Source of the DNA: an uncultured Prevotellaceae bacterium
GTDB lineage: Bacteria; Bacteroidota; Bacteroidia; Bacteroidales; Bacteroidaceae
Direction of reading: 5' to 3'
NCBI GenBank assembly: GCA_900316585.1
Contig: ONDM01000008.1
Location: forward strand, 62,001-126,000
Length of the DNA stretch: 64,000 nt
Shown: positions 28,007 through 40,308 of the stretch, in pieces
Layout of the letters: every line of letters starts with the position of its first letter
Numbering within the stretch: the stretch's first letter is position 1
Position numbers and translations under genes: made by a program
The notes under the pieces: model-generated
The model's database searches: none
Told to the model about the DNA's origin: nothing
The model's input: only the letters and a program-made list of their open reading frames with translations

Positions 28007-29151
28007 AAGAAAAAATAACTTTTGACCGGTTCATTCGTGGACTGATGGTTGTTCTTGGTGCAATCATTGCAATTTACCTCATCAATAGGCTAAGTGCAGT
28101 GCTTTTACCGTTTGTGGTAGGTTGGTTCATAGCTTACATGATTTACCCTATCGTCATTTTCTTTGAAAAGAAATGTCATCTCAAAAACCGTATTTTAAGT
28201 ATCATAGTGACGCTTATAGTATTGATTGTGGTAATAAGTGGAATTATACAAATGATTATTCCACCCATGATTGAGCAAGCAGCTCGTTTAAAGTATATAG
28301 TAGTAGACTTCATAGCCAGCAATCAAAATCTATTACCAACTGACATTGAACAATACATTAGAGATTTCCTTGCTTCTAAAGACTTTCAAAATATATTAGA
28401 AGGTGTAGACTTCATGGATATCTTCCAAAAAGTTTTCTCTAGTTTTGCTAATATTCTTTCTGGCACTTTTGGCGTAATTGTAAGCATAGTCTCTGGTTTT
28501 ATAGTTTTACTGTATCTTTTCTTCATCCTTTTGGATTATGAATCTTACACCGAAAATTGGAAAAAATTTGTTCCTGTCAAACAACGTGAAAAGGCGACAA
28601 GATTGTTTCACGATGTTGCAAGAAAAATGAATGCATATTTTCGTGGACAGTCACTAATAGCACTTTGTGTAGGTATCCTTTTTTCTATTGGTTTTACAAT
28701 CATAGACCTACCAATGGCAATTGCTTTAGGACTGTTTATCGGCTTATTAAACCTTGTCCCCTATTTGCAAACTATCGGCTTCATCCCTGCCACAATTTTA
28801 GCATTGCTGAAAGCTGCAGATACCGGCCAGAACTTTTGGATTATCATGTTGTTAGTTCTTCTGGTTTTTGCAGTTGTTCAAAGTATCCAGGATCTAATAC
28901 TTACCCCTAAGATTATGGGATCAATGATGGGGTTAAATCCTGCTGCAATCTTACTTTCTCTCTCCATTTGGGGAAGTCTGCTTGGTTTCATAGGGCTTAT
29001 TATTGCACTTCCTCTAACAACGATTATCATCATGTACTATCAAGATTATATAGTGAGAGATGAACTTCAACAAAAAGAAGAAGATGAAAAGAAAGAGGAA
29101 GCTAATTTAGAATTAGAGAACGATAAAACCATTAAAAAGGCAACTCCATAA
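28003..29151 (+). CDS. AI-2E family (PerM/YdiK-type) membrane protein
   Basis: A 382-residue inner-membrane protein. I took the ATG at 28003, which overlaps the tdk stop as ATGA; the frame is open to 27973. Two N-terminal hydrophobic segments are followed by a soluble stretch (about residues 75-145) and five or six further segments, ending in a charged tail rich in Glu/Lys. The family-typical [14 protein letters not shown] and [14 protein letters not shown] stretches are present. The transported substrate is unknown; the AI-2 name is historical for the family. Confidence 0.9.
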   Translation: MKEKITFDRFIRGLMVVLGAIIAIYLINRLSAVLLPFVVGWFIAYMIYPIVIFFEKKCHLKNRILSIIVTLIVLIVVISGIIQMIIPPMIEQAARLKYIVVDFIASNQNLLPTDIEQYIRDFLASKDFQNILEGVDFMDIFQKVFSSFANILSGTFGVIVSIVSGFIVLLYLFFILLDYESYTENWKKFVPVKQREKATRLFHDVARKMNAYFRGQSLIALCVGILFSIGFTIIDLPMAIALGLFIGLLNLVPYLQTIGFIPATILALLKAADTGQNFWIIMLLVLLVFAVVQSIQDLILTPKIMGSMMGLNPAAILLSLSIWGSLLGFIGLIIALPLTTIIIMYYQDYIVRDELQQKEEDEKKEEANLELENDKTIKKATP

Positions 29152-29176
29152 AGGAAATAAATAGATGGGAAAAAAC

Positions 29177-29208
29177 AAAAAAGAGCAGTTTTAAACTGCT
29201 CTTTTTTT
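29177..29208. terminator. Bidirectional terminator, permease / tRNA-Lys
   Basis: Stem GAGCAG(TTT)/(AAA)CTGCTC at 29183-29201, flanked by A and T tracts. It lies between the plus-strand permease gene and the 3' end of the minus-strand tRNA-Lys. Confidence 0.82.
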
Positions 29209-29211
29209 GAG

Positions 29212-29284
29212 TGATCCGCTTGGGGCTCGAACCCAAGACCCCATCCTTAAAAGGGATGTGCTCTACCTGCTGAGCTAGCGGATC
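29212..29284 (-). tRNA. tRNA-Lys (TTT)
   Basis: The minus strand folds into a full cloverleaf of 73 bases: acceptor GATCCGC/GCGGATC, D-arm GCTC/GAGC, anticodon loop CTTTTAA with anticodon TTT, T-loop TTCGAGC, discriminator A. CCA is not encoded. Confidence 0.97.
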
Positions 29285-29320
29285 TACCTAAAAAGCAATA
29301 TCCTTTCGGAATTGCGGGTG

Positions 29321-29351
29321 CAAAGATACAATAAATTCGTTGTTCTCCAAA
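29321..29351 (-). promoter_or_regulatory. Promoter for tRNA-Lys
   Basis: On the minus strand: TTTG (29348-29351), 19-base spacer, TATCTTTG (29321-29328); both match the consensus. It lies 36 bases before the tRNA. Confidence 0.8.
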
Positions 29352-29499
29352 ACTTTTTATTGATTTTTCTTTTCAATTTGATTTAACAGCTAGTTTTATC
29401 CCCATTTTTTATAAAGAAAAACCCTTCCACACCTTGACCATATCAAATCTATTTTAAACCAATTTTTCATTATTCATCCATTAAAAAGAAAAAAATGCT

Positions 29500-29507
29500 T
29501 ACTTTTG
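29500..29507 (+). promoter_or_regulatory. -7 promoter element for proC
   Basis: TACTTTTG, 30 bases before the proC ATG. No clear -33 element. Confidence 0.5.
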
Positions 29508-29537
29508 CAATAATTACATAATACAACAATTAAGACT

Positions 29538-30329
29538 ATGACTATTACCTTTATTGGAGCTGGCAACATGGGTGGTTCTATGGCTCATGGGCTTTATCAA
29601 ACTGACATGTTCCGTCCAGAAGATATTACATGTACAGCACGTTCTCAAGCCACATTGGATAAATGCCTAAAGCTGATGCCAGGCATTCATGTCACTACCG
29701 ACAACATTGAGTCAGTAAGGAATTCCGATATTGTAGTGTTTGCAGTAAAACCTTGGATGATTGAAAGCGTCATTAACCAAGTAAAAAATGCATTGGATTA
29801 TAGTAAACAGATTATTATTTCCGTTGTAGCTGGTTTTACTACAGATAAGCTGCAAAACCTGTTAGCCCGAGAAAACCAGCCAACCCCAGCAGTTTTTTAT
29901 ATGATTCCAAATACCGCTATTGATGTTAAAGCTAGCATGACCTTTTTTGTCCCATCGCATGCTAGTTCAGAACAAATCTGTCTCATTCAAAATATGATGG
30001 AAAAGGTAGGAGGATGTATGCAGATTGAAGAAAAAAACATGTCTGCTTGTATGGCTTTAGCTTCATGTGGCATCGCTTATGCGTTCCGCTATATACGAGC
30101 TGCAATGGAAGGAGGCGTGGAAATGGGTTTATATGCCAAAGATGCCAAAAAGATAGTTTCATATACGGTACGTGGTGCTGCAGAAATGATTCTTAAACAC
30201 GACAGTCACCCTGAAGAAGAAATTGACTGTGTGACAACCCCCGGTGGACTAACCATCAAGGGGCTGAATTCGATGGAAGAAAATGGATTTACAAATGCCG
30301 TAATCAAAGGATTAAAAGCTGGCCGATGA
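29538..30329 (+). CDS. proC: Pyrroline-5-carboxylate reductase
   Basis: Last step of proline synthesis, with NAD(P)H. The 263-residue protein has the Rossmann start ITFIGAGNMGGSMAHGL, the VVFAVKPWM stretch, and the C-terminal dimer signature CVTTPGGLTIKGL. Its stop overlaps the start of the next gene (ATGA). Confidence 0.96.
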   Translation: MTITFIGAGNMGGSMAHGLYQTDMFRPEDITCTARSQATLDKCLKLMPGIHVTTDNIESVRNSDIVVFAVKPWMIESVINQVKNALDYSKQIIISVVAGFTTDKLQNLLARENQPTPAVFYMIPNTAIDVKASMTFFVPSHASSEQICLIQNMMEKVGGCMQIEEKNMSACMALASCGIAYAFRYIRAAMEGGVEMGLYAKDAKKIVSYTVRGAAEMILKHDSHPEEEIDCVTTPGGLTIKGLNSMEENGFTNAVIKGLKAGR

Positions 30330-30985
30330 AAAATATATTAATTTTATTTTCTGTTTCCCTTTTTTGCCTAAACATGAACGCTCAGAATTCATGGGAAATT
30401 AAAGAAGAAAGAAACAACAGTGTATATGGAGAAGCAACGCTCATGACCATTCCAATGGGTGACTTGAATGTTAACCCTATAGGGTTCCGTGGGGGTATTA
30501 CTCATACATTTGAAATTGGGAAACAAGGATTGTTTGCAGATATCAGTGCAGAACTTGGATATCAGCAAGGAAGAGCGGATTTCAAAAGAAAGGAAATACC
30601 ACATCGCATTAACCAGAAAATTCTAGATGGGAAAATTCCACTTAACATCGGTTATAAATTTCCCATAGGAGATGATTTTGCTTTAAGAATCTATGCAGGT
30701 GGAAACATACAATACTACCTATTTACGAAAGAAACCTGGCATGATTACAAAGAAAATATTGAATATGATGTAGATTATATAGATAAAAAACTTCACTTCG
30801 GATATCAAGTAGGAGCTAATTTTGATTTTACAGAAGAATGGTATGCAGGTCTTGAATTTACACATACTATTACTTCCATCCGTGATAAGATAGACACTCA
30901 CAATACAACTTCAGATGTGAACCTGATAGATAGCACCGATTCACATCCTTATGCTTTCATGTTAAGGATAGGATATCGCTTTTGA
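30326..30985 (+). CDS. Small outer-membrane beta-barrel protein
   Basis: A 219-residue exported protein with a signal peptide (about residues 1-19, ending NMNAQ). The mature part alternates hydrophobic and polar residues in beta strands and ends in an aromatic residue (YAFMLRIGYRF), the pattern of an eight-stranded OmpA/OmpW-like barrel. It is translationally coupled to proC by ATGA, though no shared function is obvious. The family is not resolved. Confidence 0.85.
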   Translation: MKNILILFSVSLFCLNMNAQNSWEIKEERNNSVYGEATLMTIPMGDLNVNPIGFRGGITHTFEIGKQGLFADISAELGYQQGRADFKRKEIPHRINQKILDGKIPLNIGYKFPIGDDFALRIYAGGNIQYYLFTKETWHDYKENIEYDVDYIDKKLHFGYQVGANFDFTEEWYAGLEFTHTITSIRDKIDTHNTTSDVNLIDSTDSHPYAFMLRIGYRF

Positions 30986-31070
30986 TCAAAGGAATTTTTT
31001 TGTAAGGAAATTTTACCAAGAAGCATGTAGAGTTTTGAAGAGTGATTTCTATTGGGTAACAGGCAGAAAA

Positions 31071-31118
31071 TATCTCCCTAACTGGAAAAAATTTTTTCCT
31101 CAGTTAGGGAGATAAAAT
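31071..31118. repeat. Inverted repeat with A/T-rich centre
   Basis: Arms TATCTCCCTAACTG (31071-31084) and CAGTTAGGGAGATA (31101-31114), with a GAAAAAA/TTTTTTC centre and one unpaired base. It lies between the barrel gene and the convergent GDPD gene, so it may act as a terminator. Its right half resembles the sequence at 56462-56495. A smaller hairpin, GTCATTT/AAATGAC, lies at 31153-31169 in the same gap. Confidence 0.6.
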
Positions 31119-31243
31119 TTACTATAAGTGGTCAAATGTCATGGTCATTTTGGTCATTTTGCAAATGACGCCATTTGTCAAATATTTGGAACAGATTTTT
31201 CCTTGACTAGATTGATTCTTTTTAAAGCATAATAACTGAAACG

Positions 31244-32011
31244 TTATTGATTCTTTTGTTCCAAGATCTTTTGCAATAAAACTGGTTTATTAGTAGTTAT
31301 TATATCTATTCGTGAATCGTTGGCAAAATTAGTTAAGTCTTCTTCTCCATCAACCGTCCAAACATTCACCTCAACTTGATTTTGATGAGCCTCATCCAGC
31401 CATTCAGTATGTTTTTTAATCACTCCCTCATTATAATCAATTCCTGTCAACCCTCTTTCCTTTATTGCAAGTGGAGATTCATTTCCACTTAAATATGCCA
31501 CCTTCGCTTTGGGAAGTAATTGATGTATACGCTCGCATACACGCATACTGAAAGAAATCCACTCAACCCTCTCCTGTAAACCCATAGATTTAACCATAGC
31601 CACACTGGCATCTACACAACGGTCCTCATTTTCAGGTAGTTTATGCCCCTTAATCTCAAATATCAACTGCATATCAGGAAATTTAGAACCACATTCTAGA
31701 TACTGAGCTAAAGTTGGCAAAAACTCACCGTTTTTCAATTTCACATCCTTTATAGCAGAATAAGGATTATCTTCTATCCGTATACCATTAATTGTTGCAT
31801 CATGATTTACCACGACCACCCCATCACTTGTTATATTTACATCAAACTCTGAGCCATAGCAACCAATTTCAGCAGCCATTTCAAGTGCACGGATGGAATT
31901 TTGAGCTGAACCATCCACATCCCAATAACCACGATGAGCAACTACTTTAACCTGCGCAAAAACCGAAAAGACGCACAGTAATTCAACAAAGAGGAAAAAT
32001 ATTCTTTTCAT
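31244..32011 (-). CDS. Glycerophosphodiester phosphodiesterase, exported
   Basis: Hydrolyses glycerophosphodiesters to glycerol 3-phosphate and an alcohol. The 255-residue protein has a signal peptide (ending VFAQ, about residue 20). GDPD motifs follow: VVAHRGYW, SEFDVNITSDGVVVVNHD (metal-binding Glu and Asp, general-acid His). The usual PENT is AQNS here. Probably periplasmic. It starts three bases after the nucleoside kinase stop, so they share a transcript. Confidence 0.92.
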   Translation of the reverse strand: MKRIFFLFVELLCVFSVFAQVKVVAHRGYWDVDGSAQNSIRALEMAAEIGCYGSEFDVNITSDGVVVVNHDATINGIRIEDNPYSAIKDVKLKNGEFLPTLAQYLECGSKFPDMQLIFEIKGHKLPENEDRCVDASVAMVKSMGLQERVEWISFSMRVCERIHQLLPKAKVAYLSGNESPLAIKERGLTGIDYNEGVIKKHTEWLDEAHQNQVEVNVWTVDGEEDLTNFANDSRIDIITTNKPVLLQKILEQKNQ

Positions 32012-32014
32012 AAT

Positions 32015-33685
32015 CTAATACTTAAAGCTACTTCCGCCAACAAACTCACGCAAGAAACTGGTTGGTGGAATTTCCTTGTCGCTTACAGGTGTAAAATAAT
32101 GAATAAATTTTAGCAAACGATGAGACTCGCTATATTCCGGGCAATTCTTTGGAACACTCGAAAGAATCTGCTCTGCATGATTACGAAGTACAGCGAATTC
32201 AATGTTTAAGGCTGAATTGAACATGGCATCAGCATTTTCTTGATAAGGGAATATCCATTTTTCTTCACCTTCACATACTGCTGGCCATTGACTGATAGTT
32301 TCACGAGCAGTAAAAGCACCTTTATTGTAGTCACGAACAATACGTCGGAGTAACCGATTATCTCTAGTCGGAATCCAATTATGGTCGTCCAATGACACAC
32401 TGGTCAAGGCAGAAATGTAAACTTTGTACTTCAATTCGTCAGGTATCTGAGATGTCAAATTCGGATTTAAAGCATGAATACCTTCAATAATTAAAATAGT
32501 ATTATCACTCAGCTTCAACTTCTTTCCCTTATGTTCCCGCTGACCTGTAGTAAAATTAAAGATTGGAACTTCGACTTCTTCTCCAGCCAACAAACATTTT
32601 AAATCCTTTTCAAACAATTTACGGTCTAAGGCTTCTATGTTTTCAAAATCATAGGTTCCATCAGGGAACTTAGGCGTATCCACTCTATTGACAAAATAAT
32701 CATCTGTGGAAAATGACATCGGACGTATTCCACATGCCAATAATTGAATACTTAAACGTTTCGTGAATGTAGTTTTGCCACTGCATGAAGGACCAGTTAT
32801 CAACACTATCCTAACCGGATTATCTGAATGCATGCGCTGATCTATCTCTTCAGCTATATTCACAATTTTCTTTTCCTGAAGAGCCTCAGCCACTTGGATT
32901 AATTCACTGGCATTACCTTTCAACAAAGCATGATTCACATCACCTACATTGGAGAGTCCCATAATGATATTCCAACGTAGATTCTCTGAAAATATTTCAA
33001 ACGTCTTTGGCTGGTTTACCATAGGTGCTAACTGCTCTGGATGATGACTGTCTGGAATCCGGAGCAACATCCCGTCATGGAACTTTTCCAATCCCCAAAC
33101 CTTTAAATAGCCTGCTGACGGAAGAAGAGCACCATAATAATAATCAACGGTATCACCTAAAGTATAATAATCAGTGTAAACACTCTCACTTGTTTCCAAC
33201 AGCTTCACCTTATCCTCAAATCCTCTCTCCCTAAAAATCCGAACAGCCTCCTCGGTATGGACTTCATTCCTACGGAAAGGCATATCCAAATCTATAATCT
33301 CCTGCATCCGTTCACGAATCTGCTTTACTTCCTCTTCTGTAACCTGAATTGAATCTGCCCTACGAATAATACAATAATATCCTCTAGATATAGAGTGTTC
33401 TATGTAAAGGCTACTACCCGGGAACACATCACTAGCAGCCTTGTAGAGAACAAAGCAAAGTGAACGGGTATACACTCGCATACCACTAGAATCGGTTATA
33501 TCCAGAAATTCCACATCACGATTGTGATACACGCGGAACTTTAATCCCTGAGAACTATTATTTACTTTAGCCGAAACAACTGGATAAGGAAGATCCAGCC
33601 CAAAGCCTTGATATATGTCCAACAAGCTACTTCCCTCTGGGAAACTCATCGACTTTTTGTTGTTTTTACAATAAATCTGTAACAC
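32015..33685 (-). CDS. Nucleoside (uridine-type) kinase with N-terminal TGS-like region
   Basis: A 556-residue protein. The N-terminal 60 residues (MLQIYCKNNKKSMSFPEGSS) resemble a TGS domain, followed by a region like the threonyl-tRNA synthetase second domain up to about 220. The C-terminal half is a P-loop kinase of the uridine kinase/phosphoribulokinase family: GPSCSGKTTF near residue 290, FSTDDYFVNR, and IIEGIHALNP. The start codon is GTG (33683-33685); the next ATG would remove the first strand of the TGS region. The natural substrate is not certain from sequence. Confidence 0.9.
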   Translation of the reverse strand: MLQIYCKNNKKSMSFPEGSSLLDIYQGFGLDLPYPVVSAKVNNSSQGLKFRVYHNRDVEFLDITDSSGMRVYTRSLCFVLYKAASDVFPGSSLYIEHSISRGYYCIIRRADSIQVTEEEVKQIRERMQEIIDLDMPFRRNEVHTEEAVRIFRERGFEDKVKLLETSESVYTDYYTLGDTVDYYYGALLPSAGYLKVWGLEKFHDGMLLRIPDSHHPEQLAPMVNQPKTFEIFSENLRWNIIMGLSNVGDVNHALLKGNASELIQVAEALQEKKIVNIAEEIDQRMHSDNPVRIVLITGPSCSGKTTFTKRLSIQLLACGIRPMSFSTDDYFVNRVDTPKFPDGTYDFENIEALDRKLFEKDLKCLLAGEEVEVPIFNFTTGQREHKGKKLKLSDNTILIIEGIHALNPNLTSQIPDELKYKVYISALTSVSLDDHNWIPTRDNRLLRRIVRDYNKGAFTARETISQWPAVCEGEEKWIFPYQENADAMFNSALNIEFAVLRNHAEQILSSVPKNCPEYSESHRLLKFIHYFTPVSDKEIPPTSFLREFVGGSSFKY

Positions 33686-33706
33686 GGTATTAAATTTAAG
33701 TTAACG

Positions 33707-33714
33707 CAAATATA
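33707..33714 (-). promoter_or_regulatory. -7 promoter element for nucleoside kinase-GDPD
   Basis: The minus strand reads TATATTTG, 22 bases before the GTG start. Confidence 0.5.
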
Positions 33715-33843
33715 AGAAAAAAAAGTGAGACTATTTCATCTGATAGTGAAAAGCGTGAGAAAGAGCAAAAAATAGCATATATTTATGTTCGAATAAAAGT
33801 TTTTATGTAAATTAGCACCCTAAAAGAAGAAACAAAAACCTAA

Positions 33844-36882
<3,039 letters not shown>

Positions 36883-36883
36883 T

Positions 36884-38632
36884 ATGGCAGATTTGAAAAA
36901 CATACTAACCCATTTTCTATTGGCTGGCACCATTCTAGGTGTCAAGCCTCTAGGCAATGGACTTATCAACGACACATACAAAGTTGAGACAGAAGGAGAA
37001 ACAACACCCGATTATGTATTGCAGAGAATCAACCACAATGTATTTAAGGATATAAAAACACTGCAAGACAATATCGAAATTGTTACCCACCATTTGCGTA
37101 ACAAGTTGGAAGAATCCGCCAAGAATGACATAGATAGGAGAGTCCTTCATTTTATGCCTACCATAGAGGGGCAAACCTACTGGTATGACGGTAATGATTT
37201 TTGGCGTGTATCTGTTTTCATCCCAAATGCCAAGACCTATGAAACAGTCACCCCAGAACATGCATATGATGCAGGAAAGGCATTCGGACAATTTCAAGCA
37301 GACTTAGCAGATTTGCCAGATCAGCTTGGAGAGACTATTCCAAAATTCCATAATATGGAGTTCCGACTGCAACAACTTCATGAAGCAGTTGCTAAAGACC
37401 TTGTAGGACGTGTCTCTGAGGTAACTGAACTATTAGAGGAGTTAGAATCACGTGCTGAATACATGTGTCAAGCCGAAAGGCTTTATCGGGAAGGCAAGCT
37501 ACCCAAACGAGTCTGCCATTGCGATACTAAGGTGAACAATATGCTGTTCGATGAAGATGGCTCCGTTCTTTGTGTTATTGATTTAGATACAGTAATGCCA
37601 TCCTTCGTTTTCTCTGATTATGGTGACTTTTTACGTTCTGCAGCAAATACCGGTAATGAAGATGACAAAGACTTAAATAATGTTTCCTTTAACATGGATA
37701 TATTCCGTCCTTTTACAAAAGGCTATTTAGAGTCTGCTCAAAGCTTCCTAACACCTATTGAGATTGAACTTCTGCCCTATGCTGTGGCACTATTCCCATA
37801 CATGCAGACAGTACGTTTTCTTACTGATTACATAAATGGTGACACCTATTACAAAATTCAATATCCTGAACATAATCTTATACGCTCTAATGCTCAATTC
37901 AAATTGCTGTGCAGTGTAGAAGAAAAGACTCCCGAAATGAAAGCATACATTGATGCTTGCCTTTCATCAAAAAAAGAACTAACTGTAAAACATATTCAAC
38001 TCCCAGACATATCCCTTGAAAACATACCTAGTTATTTGGACTCATTAGGAATAGAGTATACAGATATAAATATAGCAAATTGGAAGCAATTTCCTTATAA
38101 GCCAGAAGCTCGTTTTCGTATGGTTACGACCCGAAAGGGTATACTCCTTCACTATCATGTCACAGAAAATACTGTAGCTGCAATAGCCGACATTGACAAT
38201 GGCAATGTCTGGGAAGATAGTTGTGTGGAATTTTTCTCTGTTCCGGCAAATGATGGCATCTACTACAACATGGAATGTAATTGTGCAGGTACTTTACTAG
38301 TAGGTGCGGGGAAAAACCGAACAGGACGATTACGCGCTCCACTTGATGTTTTGGAAAAGGTGGAACGATGGTCTTCTTTAGGACGTAAATCTTTTAAAGA
38401 AAAAAACGGACCTGTAACTTGGGATTTAGTGCTTTCAATTCCATATAGTACATACTTCCTACATGACATTAAGACACTAGAAGGACAAACTATTAGAGCC
38501 AACTTCTACAAATGTGGAGATAAACTTCAATCTCCTCATTATCTCTCATGGAATCCTATATCATTGCCAAAGCCTAATTTTCATTGCCCTGACTTCTTCG
38601 GAATTCTTCATTTTGAAAAAGAAGAAGAATGA
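36884..38632 (+). CDS. N-acetylhexosamine-kinase-like protein fused to a CBM9-like domain
   Basis: A 582-residue two-part protein. Residues 1-360 are an aminoglycoside-phosphotransferase-fold sugar kinase of the NahK type: GNGLINDTYKV, the catalytic loop HCDTKVNN (Asp214 as base) and metal-binding VIDLDTVMP (Asp233). NahK phosphorylates GlcNAc/GalNAc at C1. Residues about 365-578 resemble the CBM9-like family (WEDSCVEFFS, YYNMECNCAGTLL, WDLVLSIPYSTYF). There is no signal peptide, so the carbohydrate-binding-like domain would be cytoplasmic. No frameshift or internal start suggests two separate genes. It is co-transcribed with the GH2 gene. Kinase fold is sure, exact sugar is inference. Confidence 0.85.
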   Translation: MADLKNILTHFLLAGTILGVKPLGNGLINDTYKVETEGETTPDYVLQRINHNVFKDIKTLQDNIEIVTHHLRNKLEESAKNDIDRRVLHFMPTIEGQTYWYDGNDFWRVSVFIPNAKTYETVTPEHAYDAGKAFGQFQADLADLPDQLGETIPKFHNMEFRLQQLHEAVAKDLVGRVSEVTELLEELESRAEYMCQAERLYREGKLPKRVCHCDTKVNNMLFDEDGSVLCVIDLDTVMPSFVFSDYGDFLRSAANTGNEDDKDLNNVSFNMDIFRPFTKGYLESAQSFLTPIEIELLPYAVALFPYMQTVRFLTDYINGDTYYKIQYPEHNLIRSNAQFKLLCSVEEKTPEMKAYIDACLSSKKELTVKHIQLPDISLENIPSYLDSLGIEYTDINIANWKQFPYKPEARFRMVTTRKGILLHYHVTENTVAAIADIDNGNVWEDSCVEFFSVPANDGIYYNMECNCAGTLLVGAGKNRTGRLRAPLDVLEKVERWSSLGRKSFKEKNGPVTWDLVLSIPYSTYFLHDIKTLEGQTIRANFYKCGDKLQSPHYLSWNPISLPKPNFHCPDFFGILHFEKEEE

Positions 38633-38640
38633 AGAATGGA

Positions 38641-38680
38641 TAATCAAGATTAAGCGAGTGCACTCGCTTAATCTTGATTA
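38641..38680. repeat. Perfect 40-base palindrome
   Basis: Left arm 38641-38660 and right arm 38661-38680 are exact reverse complements with no spacer; the core is GCGAGTGCACTCGC. It sits between two convergent genes and contains the stop codon of the minus-strand GH109-like gene. A T run (38686-38690) follows on the plus strand, so it may act as a terminator. Confidence 0.85.
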
Positions 38681-40222
38681 CCTACTTTTTAATGTACGAC
38701 TTTCCTTCGCCCATTCTTTTGCTCCACGTTCTTTTAACTTTTTAGTGAACTCTAATGCCTTAGCATAAGACTCTGCTTCTTCTTGAGGTGAAGCCCATGC
38801 ATGACTATATCCATTTACTTTATCCCAATTTCCACGAGTAAAATCCGGGACTGAAACGGATGCAAAATTATTTTCCATAGATAGATATCCTAATTCTGCC
38901 AAACAACACCATTCAGCCAGGTCATACACATCCATATCTAAAGGAAGCCCATTTTGCAAACAATATATTAAACGACTATCCATTGTAAAATCCATACCTC
39001 CATGCCCTCCTACTTCATGAGCTTTCTCTACATATTTTTTCAAGATTGGACTCATGTATTTTTCTTCTAGAGCCTTTTTGGCATCCGTAGGCAAAAAGCG
39101 ATGTGAATTCAAATTGTCATAATCTGGTACCACTCCAGAATTCTTTAGCTGTTCTTTCTCTAATGAATAACCTTCAACAGGATACTTATTCGCAAATCCG
39201 CTTGTGCCAGTTAACTGATACAAGCGGTTATATGGTTGAGGAGTCATGACATTATGCTGTATTTCTATCACTTTCCCTAATTCAGTCCTAATTAGAGTCG
39301 TTGTATGATCTCCATTCTTGAATTCCTCACATGGTTCTCCAGTGTACTGTTCAACCAATTCTTTACCCACAAATGAACGTGTATCCATTGCTACTAATGT
39401 CTTCATCCGGTCACCACGATGGATATTTAGTAATTGTGCTATAGGACCCAATCCATGAGTTGGATATACATCACCTCGATAATTCTTATTGTATCGCAAA
39501 CGCCAACCCAATTTATCTTGAGAATCTTCCTTCCAATACTCTGGCCAAAATTCTGTCAAGGTATGAATGTATGCTCCTTGAACTCGAATTACCTCACCGA
39601 AAACATCATGTTGAGCCATATTCAATGTATTTAACTCAAACTCATCATAGCAACAATTCTCAAGAATCATACAATGTTTACGGTACTTCTCACTCATATT
39701 CACAAGTGCCCAGCATTCAGAAAGCGACATAGCAGAAGGCACTTCAATAGCAACATGCTTCCCGTGTTCTAAAGCAGCACGGGCTACTAAAAAATGGTGA
39801 TGCCAGTCTGTGGCAATATACACTAAATCGATGTCATCTCGTTTACATAGTTCTTCATAACCAAATTCTCCATAATAGATAGCAGCCTTAGGAAAACTGA
39901 CTTTCTTCAGTATCTCTTGACAAGCCTCTGCCCGTTCCTTTTCATAATCACATAAAGCCACTACCTGGGTCCCAGCAATATGTGTGAAACGCTCTACAGC
40001 ATCTGGGCCACGCATACCCAAGCCCACAAAACCAACTCGGACACATTCCATCTTTGGTAATGCCAAACCTAATACACTTTTCTGACCAACAGGTCGCTCT
40101 GGTATTTCTGTCACTATTGTGCCACCATTCCAATGCCAAGGCCAATTATACTCCTGTGCTTGTAGAGGTATTGGAATCAAACTTAGCACTGCCAATATCA
40201 GCACCATTATTCCTTTTCCCAT
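38678..40222 (-). CDS. Secreted GH109-like (Gfo/Idh/MocA-fold) enzyme
   Basis: A 514-residue exported protein with a signal peptide (ending LQAQ, about residue 23). The Rossmann start CVRVGFVGLGMRGPDAVERF and the stretch VYPTHGLGPIAQLLNIHRGD are those of GH109 enzymes, which hydrolyse alpha-N-acetylgalactosaminides through an NAD-dependent redox cycle. CDYEKERAEAC and IATDWHHHFLVARAAL follow the oxidoreductase pattern. The GH109 call is by pattern recognition; another exported oxidoreductase is the alternative. The neighbours (GH2, hexosamine kinase, nagA) fit amino-sugar release. Confidence 0.82.
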   Translation of the reverse strand: MGKGIMVLILAVLSLIPIPLQAQEYNWPWHWNGGTIVTEIPERPVGQKSVLGLALPKMECVRVGFVGLGMRGPDAVERFTHIAGTQVVALCDYEKERAEACQEILKKVSFPKAAIYYGEFGYEELCKRDDIDLVYIATDWHHHFLVARAALEHGKHVAIEVPSAMSLSECWALVNMSEKYRKHCMILENCCYDEFELNTLNMAQHDVFGEVIRVQGAYIHTLTEFWPEYWKEDSQDKLGWRLRYNKNYRGDVYPTHGLGPIAQLLNIHRGDRMKTLVAMDTRSFVGKELVEQYTGEPCEEFKNGDHTTTLIRTELGKVIEIQHNVMTPQPYNRLYQLTGTSGFANKYPVEGYSLEKEQLKNSGVVPDYDNLNSHRFLPTDAKKALEEKYMSPILKKYVEKAHEVGGHGGMDFTMDSRLIYCLQNGLPLDMDVYDLAEWCCLAELGYLSMENNFASVSVPDFTRGNWDKVNGYSHAWASPQEEAESYAKALEFTKKLKERGAKEWAKESRTLKSR

Positions 40223-40251
40223 GATATTCTATATTTTAAAATCAATAATTG

Positions 40252-40259
40252 CAAATGTA
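40252..40259 (-). promoter_or_regulatory. -7 promoter element for the GH109-like gene
   Basis: The minus strand reads TACATTTG, 30 bases before the start. It is divergent from the element at 40273-40280. Confidence 0.5.
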
Positions 40260-40272
40260 CAAACTTTTTTCT

Positions 40273-40280
40273 TATCTTTG
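40273..40280 (+). promoter_or_regulatory. -7 promoter element for the YhcH-family gene
   Basis: TATCTTTG, 29 bases before the ATG at 40309. Only 13 bases separate it from the divergent element, so the two promoters could interfere or be co-regulated. Confidence 0.55.
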
Positions 40281-40308
40281 TCTTAATTAACTGTAATAAT
40301 AAGCCAAT

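Noticed and set aside
31141-31170. Direct repeat TGGTCATTTT twice as a regulator site
   Set aside because: Only two copies in an intergenic gap between convergent genes, more likely chance or part of a terminator region.
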